Shown here: piece after piece, positions 7,310 to 14,688 of the stretch
Layout: each line of letters starts with the position of its first letter
Numbering within the stretch: the first letter of the stretch is position 1
DNA from: Trichodesmium sp. jk18x7bins.61
Lineage (GTDB): Bacteria; Cyanobacteriota; Cyanobacteriia; Cyanobacteriales; Microcoleaceae
DNA: 15,486 nt
Direction: 5' to 3'
Assembly (NCBI GenBank): GCA_022822685.1
Contig: JAJEAQ010000226.1
Coordinates: 1-15,486, forward strand
The notes under the pieces: generated by a model
Database searches by the model: none
What the model saw: only the letters and a program-made list of their open reading frames with translations
What the model was told of the DNA's origin: nothing
Position numbers and translations under genes: made by a program

Positions 7310-8935
7310 CTAAAACGATACTGGCATTAATTGTAATGGCCCTATACCCAATTCTTGAGATGAGAAGGCTCGGACTTCAAACAAAGCCATCATATCCTTA
7401 AACTCTGGTTGACCACGAGAAGCACCTGCGATTCCCCTAGCAATAATCAAACCACACCAACCATTAGTTGCCAGACAACGCTGGTCCCATTTTTGCATAG
7501 CTTCGTGATGTACTGGGTCATTTTGCACAAATTCACCAAATAAATGTAGTACACCATCATAGGTTTTCAATATACCCAAATCGTAATTTGTTTCCTCCAT
7601 AAGGTCTTCCCCTAGATTAAATCCAATACCATGAAGTCCCTCAGATGCTTGTAAATCTTCAATCAATTTGGTGGCTTTTGGGAGAGAAGTTTGAATTAAA
7701 ACTATTGGTAAGCCTTCTCCTGAATCTTCAATATCTACCTCTGCTGCCTGATATAGCTTGGTATTACTTCTAAGATACTTGACTGTTTCCCAAGGCACTA
7801 CTCCCAAGCTGAGGAATGAATTTGGTGGCACTAAATCATCCTTGAGCATCGGCATTTCAATTTCTACTTCTTCATCTCCTTCCGTATCAGCCTCAGCAGC
7901 CATTTCATATAATTCATCTGCTACCTCTGGCATAGTTGTCACCTTAACTGAGACCACCTCAGTTGATTGTGGTATGGGAATGCGGTAGCGACTACTAATG
8001 CTAGGGAACTTATTACCTAGCATCTTCTTGCGGTAGGCTCGCAAAAAGCGATGTAATGCTTCTATAGCAACTAATGTTGTAGCTGCTTCTTCCTCATACA
8101 ATATAGCTCTGACACCTTCTAGAGGATGTAAATTACCAAAATTGGGCTTAATCTCTGATGCTGACAAATTTTGGTAATTTACATCCTCATTCTCGTCATC
8201 CTCTTCCTGAAAACTCTCGTAGGTAATAAACAAGCAATCTTGTCCTAAAAAAGCTTCTTCTAAATCTTCAAATGATTTTTCATAAGCTACTCGTTGCCTA
8301 AACCGTCTGAGAGAATCTAAAGAACGATAAAACAAAACACCATAATCCATGCCCAATTTACCCAATACACAGACATAGAGATTGTTGATATCCCATTTAT
8401 TAAGTTCTATAGAGATGATTTGATGCTCTCCTAATATTTCCCAAGGAGCATCATCCCAAATTTGATATGCTTTTTCAAGCATGGCCTCCGAATACTCAGG
8501 AGGTAACTGAGGAGGCCGACTGTCTGCTACTTCCTTAAGTCCCCGAAATATTTCATCAATTAGAGGTAAATCTGGTACATAATCAATTGTAATTCCCAGA
8601 TCCTGTAAAACTCCTCTGAGAAAAAATTGAATTTCTCGGTCTTTGACTACAATTTTTTGTGGCCGAATTGCTGGAGCAGGGCTTTGAGGATTTTCCATTG
8701 CTCGTAGTAGTGTCCGAACAATTGCTTCTGGGCCTTTTTCTGGTTTCACCATGTCCATTGCTCGGACCATTCCATGAGAGCCATCGACCCAAATAATACA
8801 TTCATTTGTCGTCTCTAACTCTAATTCTGAGTCAGAATCTGAATCTGAGAGGGGACGGCGATCGCCTTCCCACACACTAGGAACCTGTTGTAAATTTTGT
8901 AACCTACGAATTGTTGAAGGATTAAGAACTGCCAT
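7310..8935 (-). CDS. Conserved cyanobacterial protein of unknown function (possibly a DUF6930-type protein)
   Basis: A 541-residue soluble protein with no signal peptide or membrane helix. Visible parts: a basic N-terminal stretch (residues 1-28), an acidic Ser-Asp/Glu-Leu run (30-41), a first globular part with IIWVDGSHGMVRAMDM and KIVVKDREIQFFLRGVLQDLGI, a middle part (LGMDYGVLFYRSLDSLRRFRQ) ending in an acidic EEDDENEDV linker, another acidic linker (EADTEGDEEVEIEMP), and a C-terminal globular part ending …QLMPVSF. I recall the first part as resembling the Pfam DUF6930 family; that is from memory and unverified. Cysteines are few and no enzyme motif stands out. It lies upstream of crtQ on the same strand, and an IS605-type right end begins 55 bases upstream of its start codon. 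Confidence 0.8.
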   Translation of the reverse strand: MAVLNPSTIRRLQNLQQVPSVWEGDRRPLSDSDSDSELELETTNECIIWVDGSHGMVRAMDMVKPEKGPEAIVRTLLRAMENPQSPAPAIRPQKIVVKDREIQFFLRGVLQDLGITIDYVPDLPLIDEIFRGLKEVADSRPPQLPPEYSEAMLEKAYQIWDDAPWEILGEHQIISIELNKWDINNLYVCVLGKLGMDYGVLFYRSLDSLRRFRQRVAYEKSFEDLEEAFLGQDCLFITYESFQEEDDENEDVNYQNLSASEIKPNFGNLHPLEGVRAILYEEEAATTLVAIEALHRFLRAYRKKMLGNKFPSISSRYRIPIPQSTEVVSVKVTTMPEVADELYEMAAEADTEGDEEVEIEMPMLKDDLVPPNSFLSLGVVPWETVKYLRSNTKLYQAAEVDIEDSGEGLPIVLIQTSLPKATKLIEDLQASEGLHGIGFNLGEDLMEETNYDLGILKTYDGVLHLFGEFVQNDPVHHEAMQKWDQRCLATNGWCGLIIARGIAGASRGQPEFKDMMALFEVRAFSSQELGIGPLQLMPVSF

Positions 8936-8989
8936 AGACTAAGCCTGTGAAAGTGAAGCAATCGGTGGGTATTTTCCCTTCTTGATTAA

Positions 8990-9025
8990 TTGACATCCTC
9001 TCCGGCCCTACGGCGCGGAGATTCC
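8990..9025 (-). mobile_element. IS200/IS605-type right end of the decayed tnpB element
   Basis: On the - strand it reads GGAATCTCCGCGC … GGCCGGAGAGGATGTCAA. CTCCG-GCC-CTAC-GGC-CGGAG folds as a hairpin with one bulged G, the usual shape at the 3' end of TnpB elements and of the guide-RNA scaffold they encode. The tnpB frame runs straight into it. Confidence 0.75.
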
Positions 9026-9890
9026 AAAAACCTATTAAAAATGTCCGAAACTGTCGCCTGCCTAAATCACTTATTGCTCTCGACAGTTTCTGGTTTTTTA
9101 CCATACCTGACACATTCAAATCTTCCCAAACTATTACTTGCTTCTGGTGAATAATTCTAGTTGATAGTTTAAATAAGAAATCTGTGCGAGTATCTTTTAA
9201 CTAGGCGTAAAATTTAGCTTTTCTGAGTCTAGCTTTTTCGGTTCTTTTAGACCATGCATGTTTTCTTTGATAATGATTTACTTAATTTTCTATACTTCTT
9301 AATCCTTTTTGTTAATGGTTTGGGAGCATCTATTTCCCATTGCTGAAGGTGGCAATAGTTTTTCTTCCTAAATCAATACCAACACTCTGAGTTTTTGGTA
9401 ATTTTTCTGGTTGAATTTCAACTACAAAACTAATGAAATATCTATTAGCTGAGTCTTTAATCACTGTTGCTGAAGTTGGTTGGGCAGGCAACTCCCCAGA
9501 CCAAATAATCTTAATCTTACCTATTTTGGCGGCATACACTTTATGTTGATGTATTTTAAATCCATCTCTTCTGAATCTGGCAGTTTGTCTAGACTTCCGT
9601 TTTTTGAATTTTGGTGGTTTAACTGGTTTACCCTTTCTTTCTCCCCAGCATGACTTGAAAAAGTTTTGATCAGCTTGGTTTAAATCATTTAAAGATTGCT
9701 GTAATGGAATGTTTGATACTTCAGACAACCATTGGCGCTATTAGTTGTTTTTTTTCTGTCCCAATTTATAATTTTGTTGACAATAAGCTAGAGAATCATT
9801 CCACACCACCCTCACACAACCAAATAGTTGGGCTAATTTGGTCTTGGGCGCAGTTGTGGGATAAATTCGATAACGATATCTAGCTTTCAT
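9022..9890 (-). pseudogene. Decayed, internally deleted tnpB (IS200/IS605 family)
   Basis: Reading from ATG at 9890: MKARYRYRIYPT, then LFGCVRVVWND, the classical TnpB N-terminus. After QKKNN there is a stop, and a deletion jumps to WLSEVSNIPLQQSLNDLNQA. The central part is intact, with RuvC motif SVGIDLG (first Asp). It is followed by a -1 frameshift at the TAG near 9332, a second near 9255, an in-frame TAG in YA*LKDTRTDF, and the second RuvC motif IVWEDLNVSGMVKNQKL (Glu). After RRQFRTFLIGFW the sequence joins the right end directly, so the Cys4 zinc ribbon and the last RuvC Asp are gone. TnpB is the RNA-guided nuclease of these transposons; this copy cannot work. It sits in what was the divergent promoter region of the 7310-8935 gene and the iscA-like gene. 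Confidence 0.92.
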
Positions 9891-9911
9891 TATTTATGTT
9901 CTAAACTAACA

Positions 9912-9922
9912 AGATTATAGCA
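9912..9922 (-). promoter_or_regulatory. Extended -10 element before the tnpB remnant
   Basis: The - strand reads TATGCTATAATCTTG, a perfect TATAAT with a nearby upstream TATG, 24 bases before the ATG of the decayed tnpB. The -35 region is unclear. It could still fire toward the right end and the 7310-8935 gene. Confidence 0.5.
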
Positions 9923-9948
9923 TATTTATTAAAACCCCACCCTTAAGG

Positions 9949-9975
9949 TAAACCCCGCCGGGGCGGGCGGGGTAT
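9949..9975. mobile_element. Left-end hairpin of the tnpB element
   Basis: ACCCCGCC-GGGGCG-GGCGGGGT is a perfect 8-bp stem (9951-9972) upstream of the tnpB promoter. IS200/IS605 elements carry subterminal hairpins recognised by TnpA. The outer boundary of the left end cannot be fixed; it is probably before about 10040. Confidence 0.55.
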
Positions 9976-10115
9976 TAAATCAACCTCAAAAAGTCCCCCG
10001 CTTAAGAGGGAGGCTTGAGACCCAAATTTTCGGTCAGTTTAGGCAAATCCTAGAATGTAGCATGGAAACTGGGTAAACGCCTCATTAAAGTAGAGCCATG
10101 CATGGACATCTCAAC

Positions 10116-10235
10116 ATGGCTGGGAATGTCTCAATAAAGTTTCTAAGAGTTGATCTGTTTGAGCCAGTCGGCTCCCTGAAAGAAGAATCCCGCACCAGCT
10201 CGCGCAAGCGCCACGTCGGAAATATGTCAAGATAG
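10116..10235 (+). pseudogene. tnpB C-terminal tail with right end
   Basis: The frame from 10116 ends …VDLFEPVGSLKEESRTSSR… with TAG at 10233-10235, the kind of variable tail that follows the zinc ribbon of TnpB. The same DNA carries GAATCCC (10188-10194) and ATGTCAA (10224-10230), the right-end signature in + orientation. Nothing of the catalytic part remains upstream. It is therefore a different, oppositely oriented element from the one at 9022-9890. Confidence 0.6.
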
Positions 10236-10257
10236 GGGATATTCGGTAAGGGAGTTA

Positions 10258-10285
10258 TAACTTGACACTAGAGGATTATCTCCAT
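10258..10285 (+). repeat. Dispersed repeat R1, copy 2
   Basis: Matches 2880-2907 at 25 of 28 positions (TAACTTGACACT … ATCTCCAT). The downstream related segment is near 10490-10512 here but only about 60 bases away in copy 1, and repeat R2 lies in the gap, so R2 may have inserted into R1. Confidence 0.5.
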
Positions 10286-10341
10286 AGATGGGTGTGAGAG
10301 TATAAAATAGACTTGTTGCTTTATAACAGAAAAAAAGGGGG

Positions 10342-10447
10342 AAAACCCTGACTATGTAACGCTTATAGCTATTCATGTATTAAAAATAGCGTGAAATGAG
10401 TGTTCGGTCTAGGTTTGAGCGATTTTGTTCATCTATATTAGCGATAA
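10342..10447 (+). repeat. Dispersed repeat R2, copy 1
   Basis: About 105 bases align with 13283-13386 with few gaps: AAAACCCT-x-ACT, TTATAGCTATTC, a GTCTA segment and TTTTGT-x-(C/T)ATCTAT are shared. By eye about three quarters of positions match. No frame is open through both copies, so it is probably non-coding, such as an element end or a small RNA-like unit. Confidence 0.55.
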
Positions 10448-10558
10448 CTCTAAATTAAAGCCCCGCAATGAAGACCAACCGTATGTGACGGATGGAGAAT
10501 CCTGGCAGGGGTAGTTGAACAAGAGATTGTCAAAGTATTACAAGGAGTCAGAAAAAAA

Positions 10559-10915
10559 ATGATAGAAGCTACTCAGTCTCAGGAAAAAGGTATTATGATG
10601 AGTGAAACTGCTTTAAAGCAGGTTTTACTTTTGAGAGAAAAGCAAGGAAAAGACCTTTGCCTAAGGGTAGGAGTACGTCAAGGCGGATGTTCTGGAATGT
10701 CTTACATGATGGATTTTGAAGACCATAGGAAAATTAAAGATGATGATGAGGTTTTTGATTATGATGGGTTTAAGGTAGTTTGCGATCGCAAGAGCATCCT
10801 TTATCTCTACGGTTTGATGCTGGACTATAATGATGCTTTAATTGGTGGTGGTTTTCAGTTTACCAACCCTAACGCATCCCAAACCTGTGGCTGTGGTAAG
10901 TCCTTTTCTACCTAA
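10559..10915 (+). CDS. HesB/IscA-type iron-sulfur cluster assembly protein
   Basis: This 118-residue A-type Fe-S carrier holds and transfers clusters or iron to apoproteins. The three conserved cysteines are Cys44 in RQGGCSGMSY and Cys110/Cys112 in TCGCGKSF. GGGFQFTNPNA just before the last pair is the standard C-terminal motif. ATG at 10559 has AAGGAG 11 bases upstream; an internal Met13/Met14 is a weaker alternative. Length is typical (105-120). It stands on the + strand opposite the 7310-8935/crtQ group, from which it is separated by about 1.6 kb of IS debris; in a genome without the insertion the two would be close divergent neighbours (inference). It is annotated as the general IscA/ErpA/HesB group because the subtype cannot be set from the motifs alone. 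Confidence 0.94.
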   Translation: MIEATQSQEKGIMMSETALKQVLLLREKQGKDLCLRVGVRQGGCSGMSYMMDFEDHRKIKDDDEVFDYDGFKVVCDRKSILYLYGLMLDYNDALIGGGFQFTNPNASQTCGCGKSFST

Positions 10916-10958
10916 AATTACCAGACTGCCAGAGTTGTCCTAAACGGAAATATCTAGT

Positions 10959-10972
10959 GTGGGATGAATCCC
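10959..10972. repeat. Palindromic IS-end word GTGGGATGAATCCC
   Basis: GGGAT-GA-ATCCC hairpin 44 bases after the iscA-like stop. The same 14-base word is at 1894-1907. It probably marks the left boundary of the decayed tnpB element that follows, but may also help end iscA transcription. Confidence 0.4.
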
Positions 10973-11040
10973 GGCCTTCAATATACTATATATAACCCTA
11001 CGGAGAAGAAACTGAAAATACTCTCTCTGAAATCGGAAAT

Positions 11041-11674
11041 TTTCAAGGCAACAGGCAAAAAGGCTTACAGGCCATAGGTACAGTATCTGGTGGACAATTT
11101 TACCCACCACCTTTCATGTGGCAAGATGCCGTTGGCGGTGCTTCGCCACATAAAGTTCTGCGCAACATGAAAAGTCAAACCCACACCACTAAGTTGCAAA
11201 AATATAGTGGGGAACTCAAACACCTAAAAAGTTCGGGAGTAGGGAACATTCGCCCTGACGCACTTCAGAAATTAACAACATACTTAGCCAAAAACCACGG
11301 CAGTGTTGTGATTGAAGATTTAAACCTCAGGGGAATACTCAAAAACCATAAAGCACGCCCAATCAATTGTAGACCAAGGTTTTTATGAATTCTGGGGACA
11401 ACTGGAGTAGAAAAGTCAATGGTACGATAGTGAAGTAATAGTAGTGGATAGATTTTATCCATCATCAAAAACTTGCTCAAACTGTGGTCATGTGAAAGCT
11501 CTGCCTTGACAACTAAGGAGTTCTGAAGGCCCAGAGTGCGGTATTTCCATAGACCGAAATTGAAATGCCTCAATTAATTTGAGAAATGGGGTAGGCTTAA
11601 CCGTGAATGCCTGTAGACGGAGTACTGCCGACAGTTCCGGTTTAGCAGGAAGTCTACATCAAATTGTCACATAA
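11041..11674 (+). pseudogene. Heavily decayed tnpB (IS200/IS605 family), catalytic and zinc-ribbon half
   Basis: The first clear part is TTKLQKYSGELKHLK, followed by IRPDALQKLTTYLAKNHGS and the RuvC Glu motif VVIEDLNLRGILKNHK (Glu codon 11314-11316). A four-base insertion near 11373 breaks the frame; beyond it come QGFYEFWGQLE, VIVVDRFYPSSKTCSNCGHV (Cys codons 11474 and 11483), ECGISIDRN with the last RuvC Asp, and NASINLRNGVG, with stops at several points. In the second zinc pair the first Cys has become Pro/Gly. The tail ends at TAA 11672-11674. Sequence 11110-11150 contains TTGGCGGTGCTTCGCCA, a cyanobacterial dispersed-repeat type insertion. The N-terminal half and first RuvC Asp are missing. 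Confidence 0.88.
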
Positions 11675-11684
11675 AGTGACGCTT
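11666..11684. repeat. Short hairpin and shared 16-base word at the tnpB tail
   Basis: GTCAC-ATAAA-GTGAC is a perfect small hairpin; ACATAAAGTGACGCTT (11669-11684) recurs exactly at 1691-1706. A common element end is the simplest reading. Confidence 0.45.
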
Positions 11685-11956
11685 TGTATCAGTTTTATGA
11701 AGCAGTATGGTAGCCCTAAATCAGAGCGTGCCTCTTTCAGAGGAGCTTTCCTGGCGGAGTGTTCCATATTCATTTCCGTGATAGCCGTTTTGCTGACGCA
11801 CATTGTGCCGAAAACGTGAGGAAAATACGAATCGGCCAATCAAATGGCCAGTAAATTAATAATAGACATCTCCAGAAATTATGTTTGACCTTTGGAAGAG
11901 TTAGGCTTTCAGATTAATTGTCGGCTCTCTCTAATGCTCTGGAGCGTTAATATATT
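11675..11956. other. Spacer between the tnpB wreck and the 87-bp element
   Basis: No convincing gene. A 61-codon - strand frame (11654-11839) overlaps the tnpB tail and lacks recognisable motifs or a ribosome binding site. The segment is probably the outer part of the IS element. Confidence 0.35.
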
Positions 11957-12043
11957 CAGGACTTACACATTTTGGGGTTGTAAACGCTATATATAGTTTT
12001 GAGTTGTAGTTATATTACATATAGCGCTTTTGCGTAATTCCTG
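11957..12043. mobile_element. 87-bp palindromic MITE with ATATT target duplication
   Basis: The left end CAGGACTTACACA and the inverted right end CAGGAATTACGCA match at 11 of 13 positions, and inner segments (AACGCTATAT / AGCGCTATAT) extend the symmetry, so the unit folds as one long imperfect hairpin. It is flanked by ATATT at 11952-11956 and 12044-12048. CAGGACTTAC-type ends are common in cyanobacterial IS elements and MITEs. It has no reading frame. Confidence 0.75.
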
Positions 12044-12327
12044 ATATTTTTCAATAACAGCTCAACTAATAAGTCCAGTTGAGTCATAGAAATAAGCATG
12101 AGTCCATAAATTAGGAAGTTTTAATAGGTGTGGAAACTGTCACCTCAAAAGTATTGATGACCTACCTTTTAAAGCTCTCACAATTTTATTACTTTCTTCC
12201 CACTAGAAGATTACCTATAGTGTAATCAAGAAAACTATATAAATGTTACTCAGGTTGTATCATGATTAAATCAGTATAACACTAAACATTTAATTTATGC
12301 GCTCGCTCCGCCCACCCTAGGGAATCA

Positions 12328-12345
12328 CCAATCAGAGATGATTGG
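12328..12345 (+). promoter_or_regulatory. Hairpin in the leader of the TPR gene
   Basis: CCAATCA-GAGA-TGATTGG, a perfect 7-bp stem with a GNRA loop, followed by GTTT, 54 bases before the TPR start. It may act as a leader hairpin or a weak terminator for upstream read-through. Confidence 0.5.
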
Positions 12346-12398
12346 GTTTCGTACTCCAATATTATCTTAATGTTTTACTATTTAAGGACTTGAATATT

Positions 12399-12818
12399 AT
12401 GACGGAAACACCAGAAGAATTATATGAACAAGGACTAGAAAGATATAAAAATGGAGAAGAGCCTCAAAGTTTAATTCCCCTATTTAAAGAAATTACAAAC
12501 CGTGCTCCTAAAAATAGTAATAGCTGGATTAGTTTATCTTGGTTATATCTACTAGAGAAAAAACCGAATTCGGCCTATGAAGCAGCTAAGAAAGGAGTTA
12601 AACTCAATCCAGATGATCCACAAGGCCGAATTAACTTGGCTTTAGCAATGCTGGAAATAGGAGAGAAGGGAATAAGGCCTCATGTAGAGAGGGCACAGCA
12701 AATGATCATGGCTGACTCAGATTGGCTCGAAGAAATCAAAGGCAATATTAAAGACGGTTCTAAAAGAAGGAGTGATTGGCCTAGCTTGACTCGAGTTAAG
12801 AGTTGGCTGTTCGATTGA
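12399..12818 (+). CDS. Small TPR protein
   Basis: 139 residues from ATG at 12399, which has AAGGA 11 bases upstream; the longer frame from 12342 begins inside a hairpin and adds a hydrophobic 19-residue stretch that I do not accept as coding. Residues 1-18 (ETPEELYEQGLERYKNGE) and 27-90 form about two and a half TPR helices pairs, with the typical W-x-x-L-x-x-L-Y, A-Y-x-A-x-x-A and final L-N-P-D-D-P-x-x-R-x-N-L-A. The C-terminus is charged and ends in KSWLFD. TPRs mediate protein-protein contacts, often in complex assembly. There is no signal peptide. It is on the same strand as the iscA-like gene but 1.5 kb away beyond IS debris. Partner unknown. Confidence 0.85.
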   Translation: MTETPEELYEQGLERYKNGEEPQSLIPLFKEITNRAPKNSNSWISLSWLYLLEKKPNSAYEAAKKGVKLNPDDPQGRINLALAMLEIGEKGIRPHVERAQQMIMADSDWLEEIKGNIKDGSKRRSDWPSLTRVKSWLFD

Positions 12819-12959
12819 TAACTATTCGTATTGCAATAACTGCAAAATATACCTAGAAGTGAAATTTCAAGCTCTGAACTCCACACTAATTCATAAATTT
12901 AGCTGAAACCTTGAGCGCACATAAATTTGATCAATTTTAGACTCTACTTACCAATATTA

Positions 12960-13212
12960 AGGTGAGTTCGACGAAAATAAAAATCTCTAAATCCTTATGC
13001 AGTAGGCATTTTAAAGTTTTGCCCCTAGAAGATTATATTTCAATAAAGCCAGCTTATTGAAATATAATCTTCTAGGGCTTTAGCGATCGCTTACTAATCC
13101 CTCACTTATTCCCATTAATTTTTGCTAGTTGAGAATAAGTATAGGGAATAATATCAGCTGTGAAGCTTACTGCATATAAAGTTTAGCAATTAAACTTCCA
13201 TCGAACTCACGT
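12960..13212. mobile_element. 253-bp palindromic element with AATATTA target duplication
   Basis: The left end A-G-GTGAGTTCGACG and the inverted right end A-C-GTGAGTTCGATG match closely. A second inverted pair lies further in: TTATGCAGTAGGC at 12995-13007 against TATGCAGTAAGC from the right. The flanks are identical 7-mers, AATATTA at 12953-12959 and 13213-13219. The centre holds a perfect 24-bp palindrome (13023-13077) and a HIP1 site. No open frame of note, so it would need a transposase elsewhere in the genome. Confidence 0.75.
13023..13077. repeat. Perfect 24-bp inverted repeat with 7-base spacer
   Basis: The arms at 13023-13046 (CCCTAGAAGATTATATTTCA…) and 13054-13077 are exact complements, separated by AGCCAGC. 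This is far longer than a normal terminator stem, and no T-run follows. It occupies the middle of the 253-bp element. CTAGAAGATTA also occurs at 12207-12217. Confidence 0.85.
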
Positions 13213-13282
13213 AATATTAGTTGCTGTTTCATCAGAGGAAACTATTTCTACTAGGTTTGTCCCTTTCTAACATAAAAAGCCA

Positions 13283-13386
13283 AAAACCCTTACTTTGTAA
13301 ACGTTATAGCTATTCCTAGATTTAAAACCTTGGAATGATTGCTCAGTCTAAGTTTTAGAGGTTTTGTGTATCTATTTAGGGACAAT
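13283..13386 (+). repeat. Dispersed repeat R2, copy 2
   Basis: Second copy of the segment at 10342-10447. It ends ten bases before the left TAA of the 171-bp element, so the two elements lie side by side. Confidence 0.55.
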
Positions 13387-13398
13387 TATTACTCATAA

Positions 13399-13569
13399 GG
13401 GATTGTTTGTCAAACTGAGATTAAATTCAGGCGTAGGGTGGGTTAGGGGTCGATATCTCCTCGTAATAATACCCCGCCGGGCGTGGTTTAAAAATAATTT
13501 TACTTATCCGCCGTAACCCACCATAATCAACACTCTAGCTATCTTAATATTTACTTGACAAACAGTCTC
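13399..13569. mobile_element. TAA-flanked MITE, copy 1 (171 bp)
   Basis: The left end GGGATTGTTTGTCAA and inverted right end GAGACTGTTTGTCAA match at 13 of 15 positions. TAA flanks both sides (13396-13398 and 13570-13572). Inside, GGTGGGTTA (13437-13445 region) and TAACCCACC (13514-13522 region) form a second inverted pair, and ACCCCGCCGGGCGTGGT a small stem, so the whole can fold as a long hairpin. It is homologous end to end with 14986-15135. No coding capacity. Confidence 0.85.
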
Positions 13570-13572
13570 TAA

Positions 13573-14056
13573 TGGAACAGCAATAAATTAAAATAAAAAA
13601 ATACTAATTTCTCTGATTTTAATAGACCATGTAAATCCTGGATAAGCGCCTTTCAACCTAATTTTATGTAATATAACTAAATGAAAACTACTATCACCGT
13701 TCACTTTTGAGTTTATACTTACTGCTGCAAAAAGTTTAATATACCATGGTTTAAAAAACTTAATGATTCATATAAAAACTTTATAGCATCCCCCAAAAAA
13801 TCATGTTACGATGTGCATAACTTCAGAGAGCATTTAATACTTATTAAATGGGAAAGTCCTCAAAGCATATAGTTCTCCTAAATACATGTATGCTGAACCA
13901 GCAAAGGCTTGGAAAATAATAGTTTTAGCATTATGATTAAAGAACTTCAAGTCATAGCTGGTTTAGTAGTTTAGACTTAAAAAAGTAGAAAGCTTAGATT
14001 AAAAAGTTATCTACGAATTGAGTTAACTAGGAGTAGTTATTTGCAAAATCCTAGGG
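13573..14056. other. AT-rich spacer without a recognised gene
   Basis: No gene is supported. One short + frame around 13855-13930 reads like a protein scrap (KAYSSPKYMYAEPAKAWK, then a stop) but has no start signal. A possible -10 (TACGAT) lies at about 13807 with no clear -35. Nothing else stands out. Confidence 0.4.
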
Positions 14057-14195
14057 AATATAAAGGGTTCTGAATTGGTGATAGTAAACAGATGGTTTCC
14101 TAGTAAAAAATGTGTTTTCATTGTGGAACTGTGAAAGAGTGTTAATCTTGGCCTAAGCAAGTTTTTCGTTGTAGTAATTTTGATGCAACCAGTTA
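14057..14195 (+). pseudogene. tnpB fragment: zinc-ribbon region
   Basis: The + frame reads GSELVIVNRWFPSKK, the stretch that precedes the zinc ribbon in TnpB (usually …VDRWFPSSKTCS). After a frameshift at the A-run (14105-14110) comes CFHCGTVKE and then, past a stop, VFRCSNFDA, where the fourth Cys has become Phe. Both flanking parts of tnpB are missing or unrecognisable. This is the fourth independent tnpB wreck in the window. Confidence 0.72.
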
Positions 14196-14662
14196 ACAAA
14201 CCTGCTGTATAGAGTTTAAGTGCACAACTAAACGCACGCCATTGAGATCCGGCATTTAGACAAGTTAGGAATCGCAGCGGGGGAGGTTTATAAAAGTTCA
14301 AAAGCAGTGATTAATTGATTTATTGGTTACAGTTTTTGGACTGGATAGGATAGTATCAAAACTTATAGTTATAAATTAGTTTAACTTTAGTACATAGTTT
14401 ATTGCAACCGGAAAATTGCTGAAAGGCAATAAATTTTTATTCACTCAGAGACTAGGTTTTAAACCACCCCGTTTTACCGGAATAAAGAACATAGCGTTTT
14501 TTGTATTGAACAGCAAACAATTGAGTAAATCAATGCAGATCATCGTAGTAGGTACATCACGATGTGAGGCTGGTAGTCAAATTAACCCAGATATTAATTA
14601 AAGAAAGTCTGGGAAGACTGAAACACTTATTTTTAGCAGTGAGTTAGCTGATTCAGATAACT
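14196..14662. other. Spacer after the tnpB fragment
   Basis: No gene is supported. A 61-codon + frame (14416-14601, TTG start) has no Shine-Dalgarno and no recognisable motif. However, it ends 60 bases before a terminator in the same direction, so a short transcript or small RNA from this segment is possible. Confidence 0.35.
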
Positions 14663-14688
14663 AAAGAGAACTCAATAGTCTCTTTTAT
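14663..14688 (+). terminator. Rho-independent terminator
   Basis: AAAGAG-(A)-ACT, loop CAAT, AGTCTCTTT, followed by TATAT: a nine-pair stem with one bulged A and a T-rich 3' side. It lies 60 bases upstream of the 71-residue gene and ends transcripts coming from the left. Confidence 0.6.

Larger units (their letters stand above)
9976..10558. other. Spacer of stacked IS remnants before the iscA-like gene
   Basis: From left to right this holds the outer left end of the - strand tnpB element, a tnpB C-terminal tail with a right end (10116-10235, +), dispersed repeat R1 copy 2 (10258-10285), repeat R2 copy 1 (10342-10447), and a short segment (about 10460-10510) resembling the sequence downstream of R1 copy 1. 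Only the last about 50 bases, with AAGGAG, look like native leader of the iscA-like gene. Confidence 0.55.

Noticed and set aside
7758..7988. Ser/Thr-rich + frame inside the 7310-8935 gene
   Set aside because: Antisense of acidic linkers (Glu/Asp codons read as Ser); not a real gene.
9330..9728. Intact 132-residue gene
   Set aside because: It is only the central part of tnpB; the N- and C-terminal parts are readable in other frames on either side.
11654..11839. 61-codon - strand frame
   Set aside because: It overlaps the tail of the decayed tnpB, has low-complexity composition and no start signal.
14023..14301. 92-codon - strand frame
   Set aside because: It lies antisense over the tnpB zinc-ribbon fragment (14057-14195, +), has no Shine-Dalgarno and no recognisable domain.
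14416..14601. 61-codon + strand frame with TTG start
   Set aside because: No ribosome binding site, no motif; kept only as part of the spacer note because of the terminator that follows.
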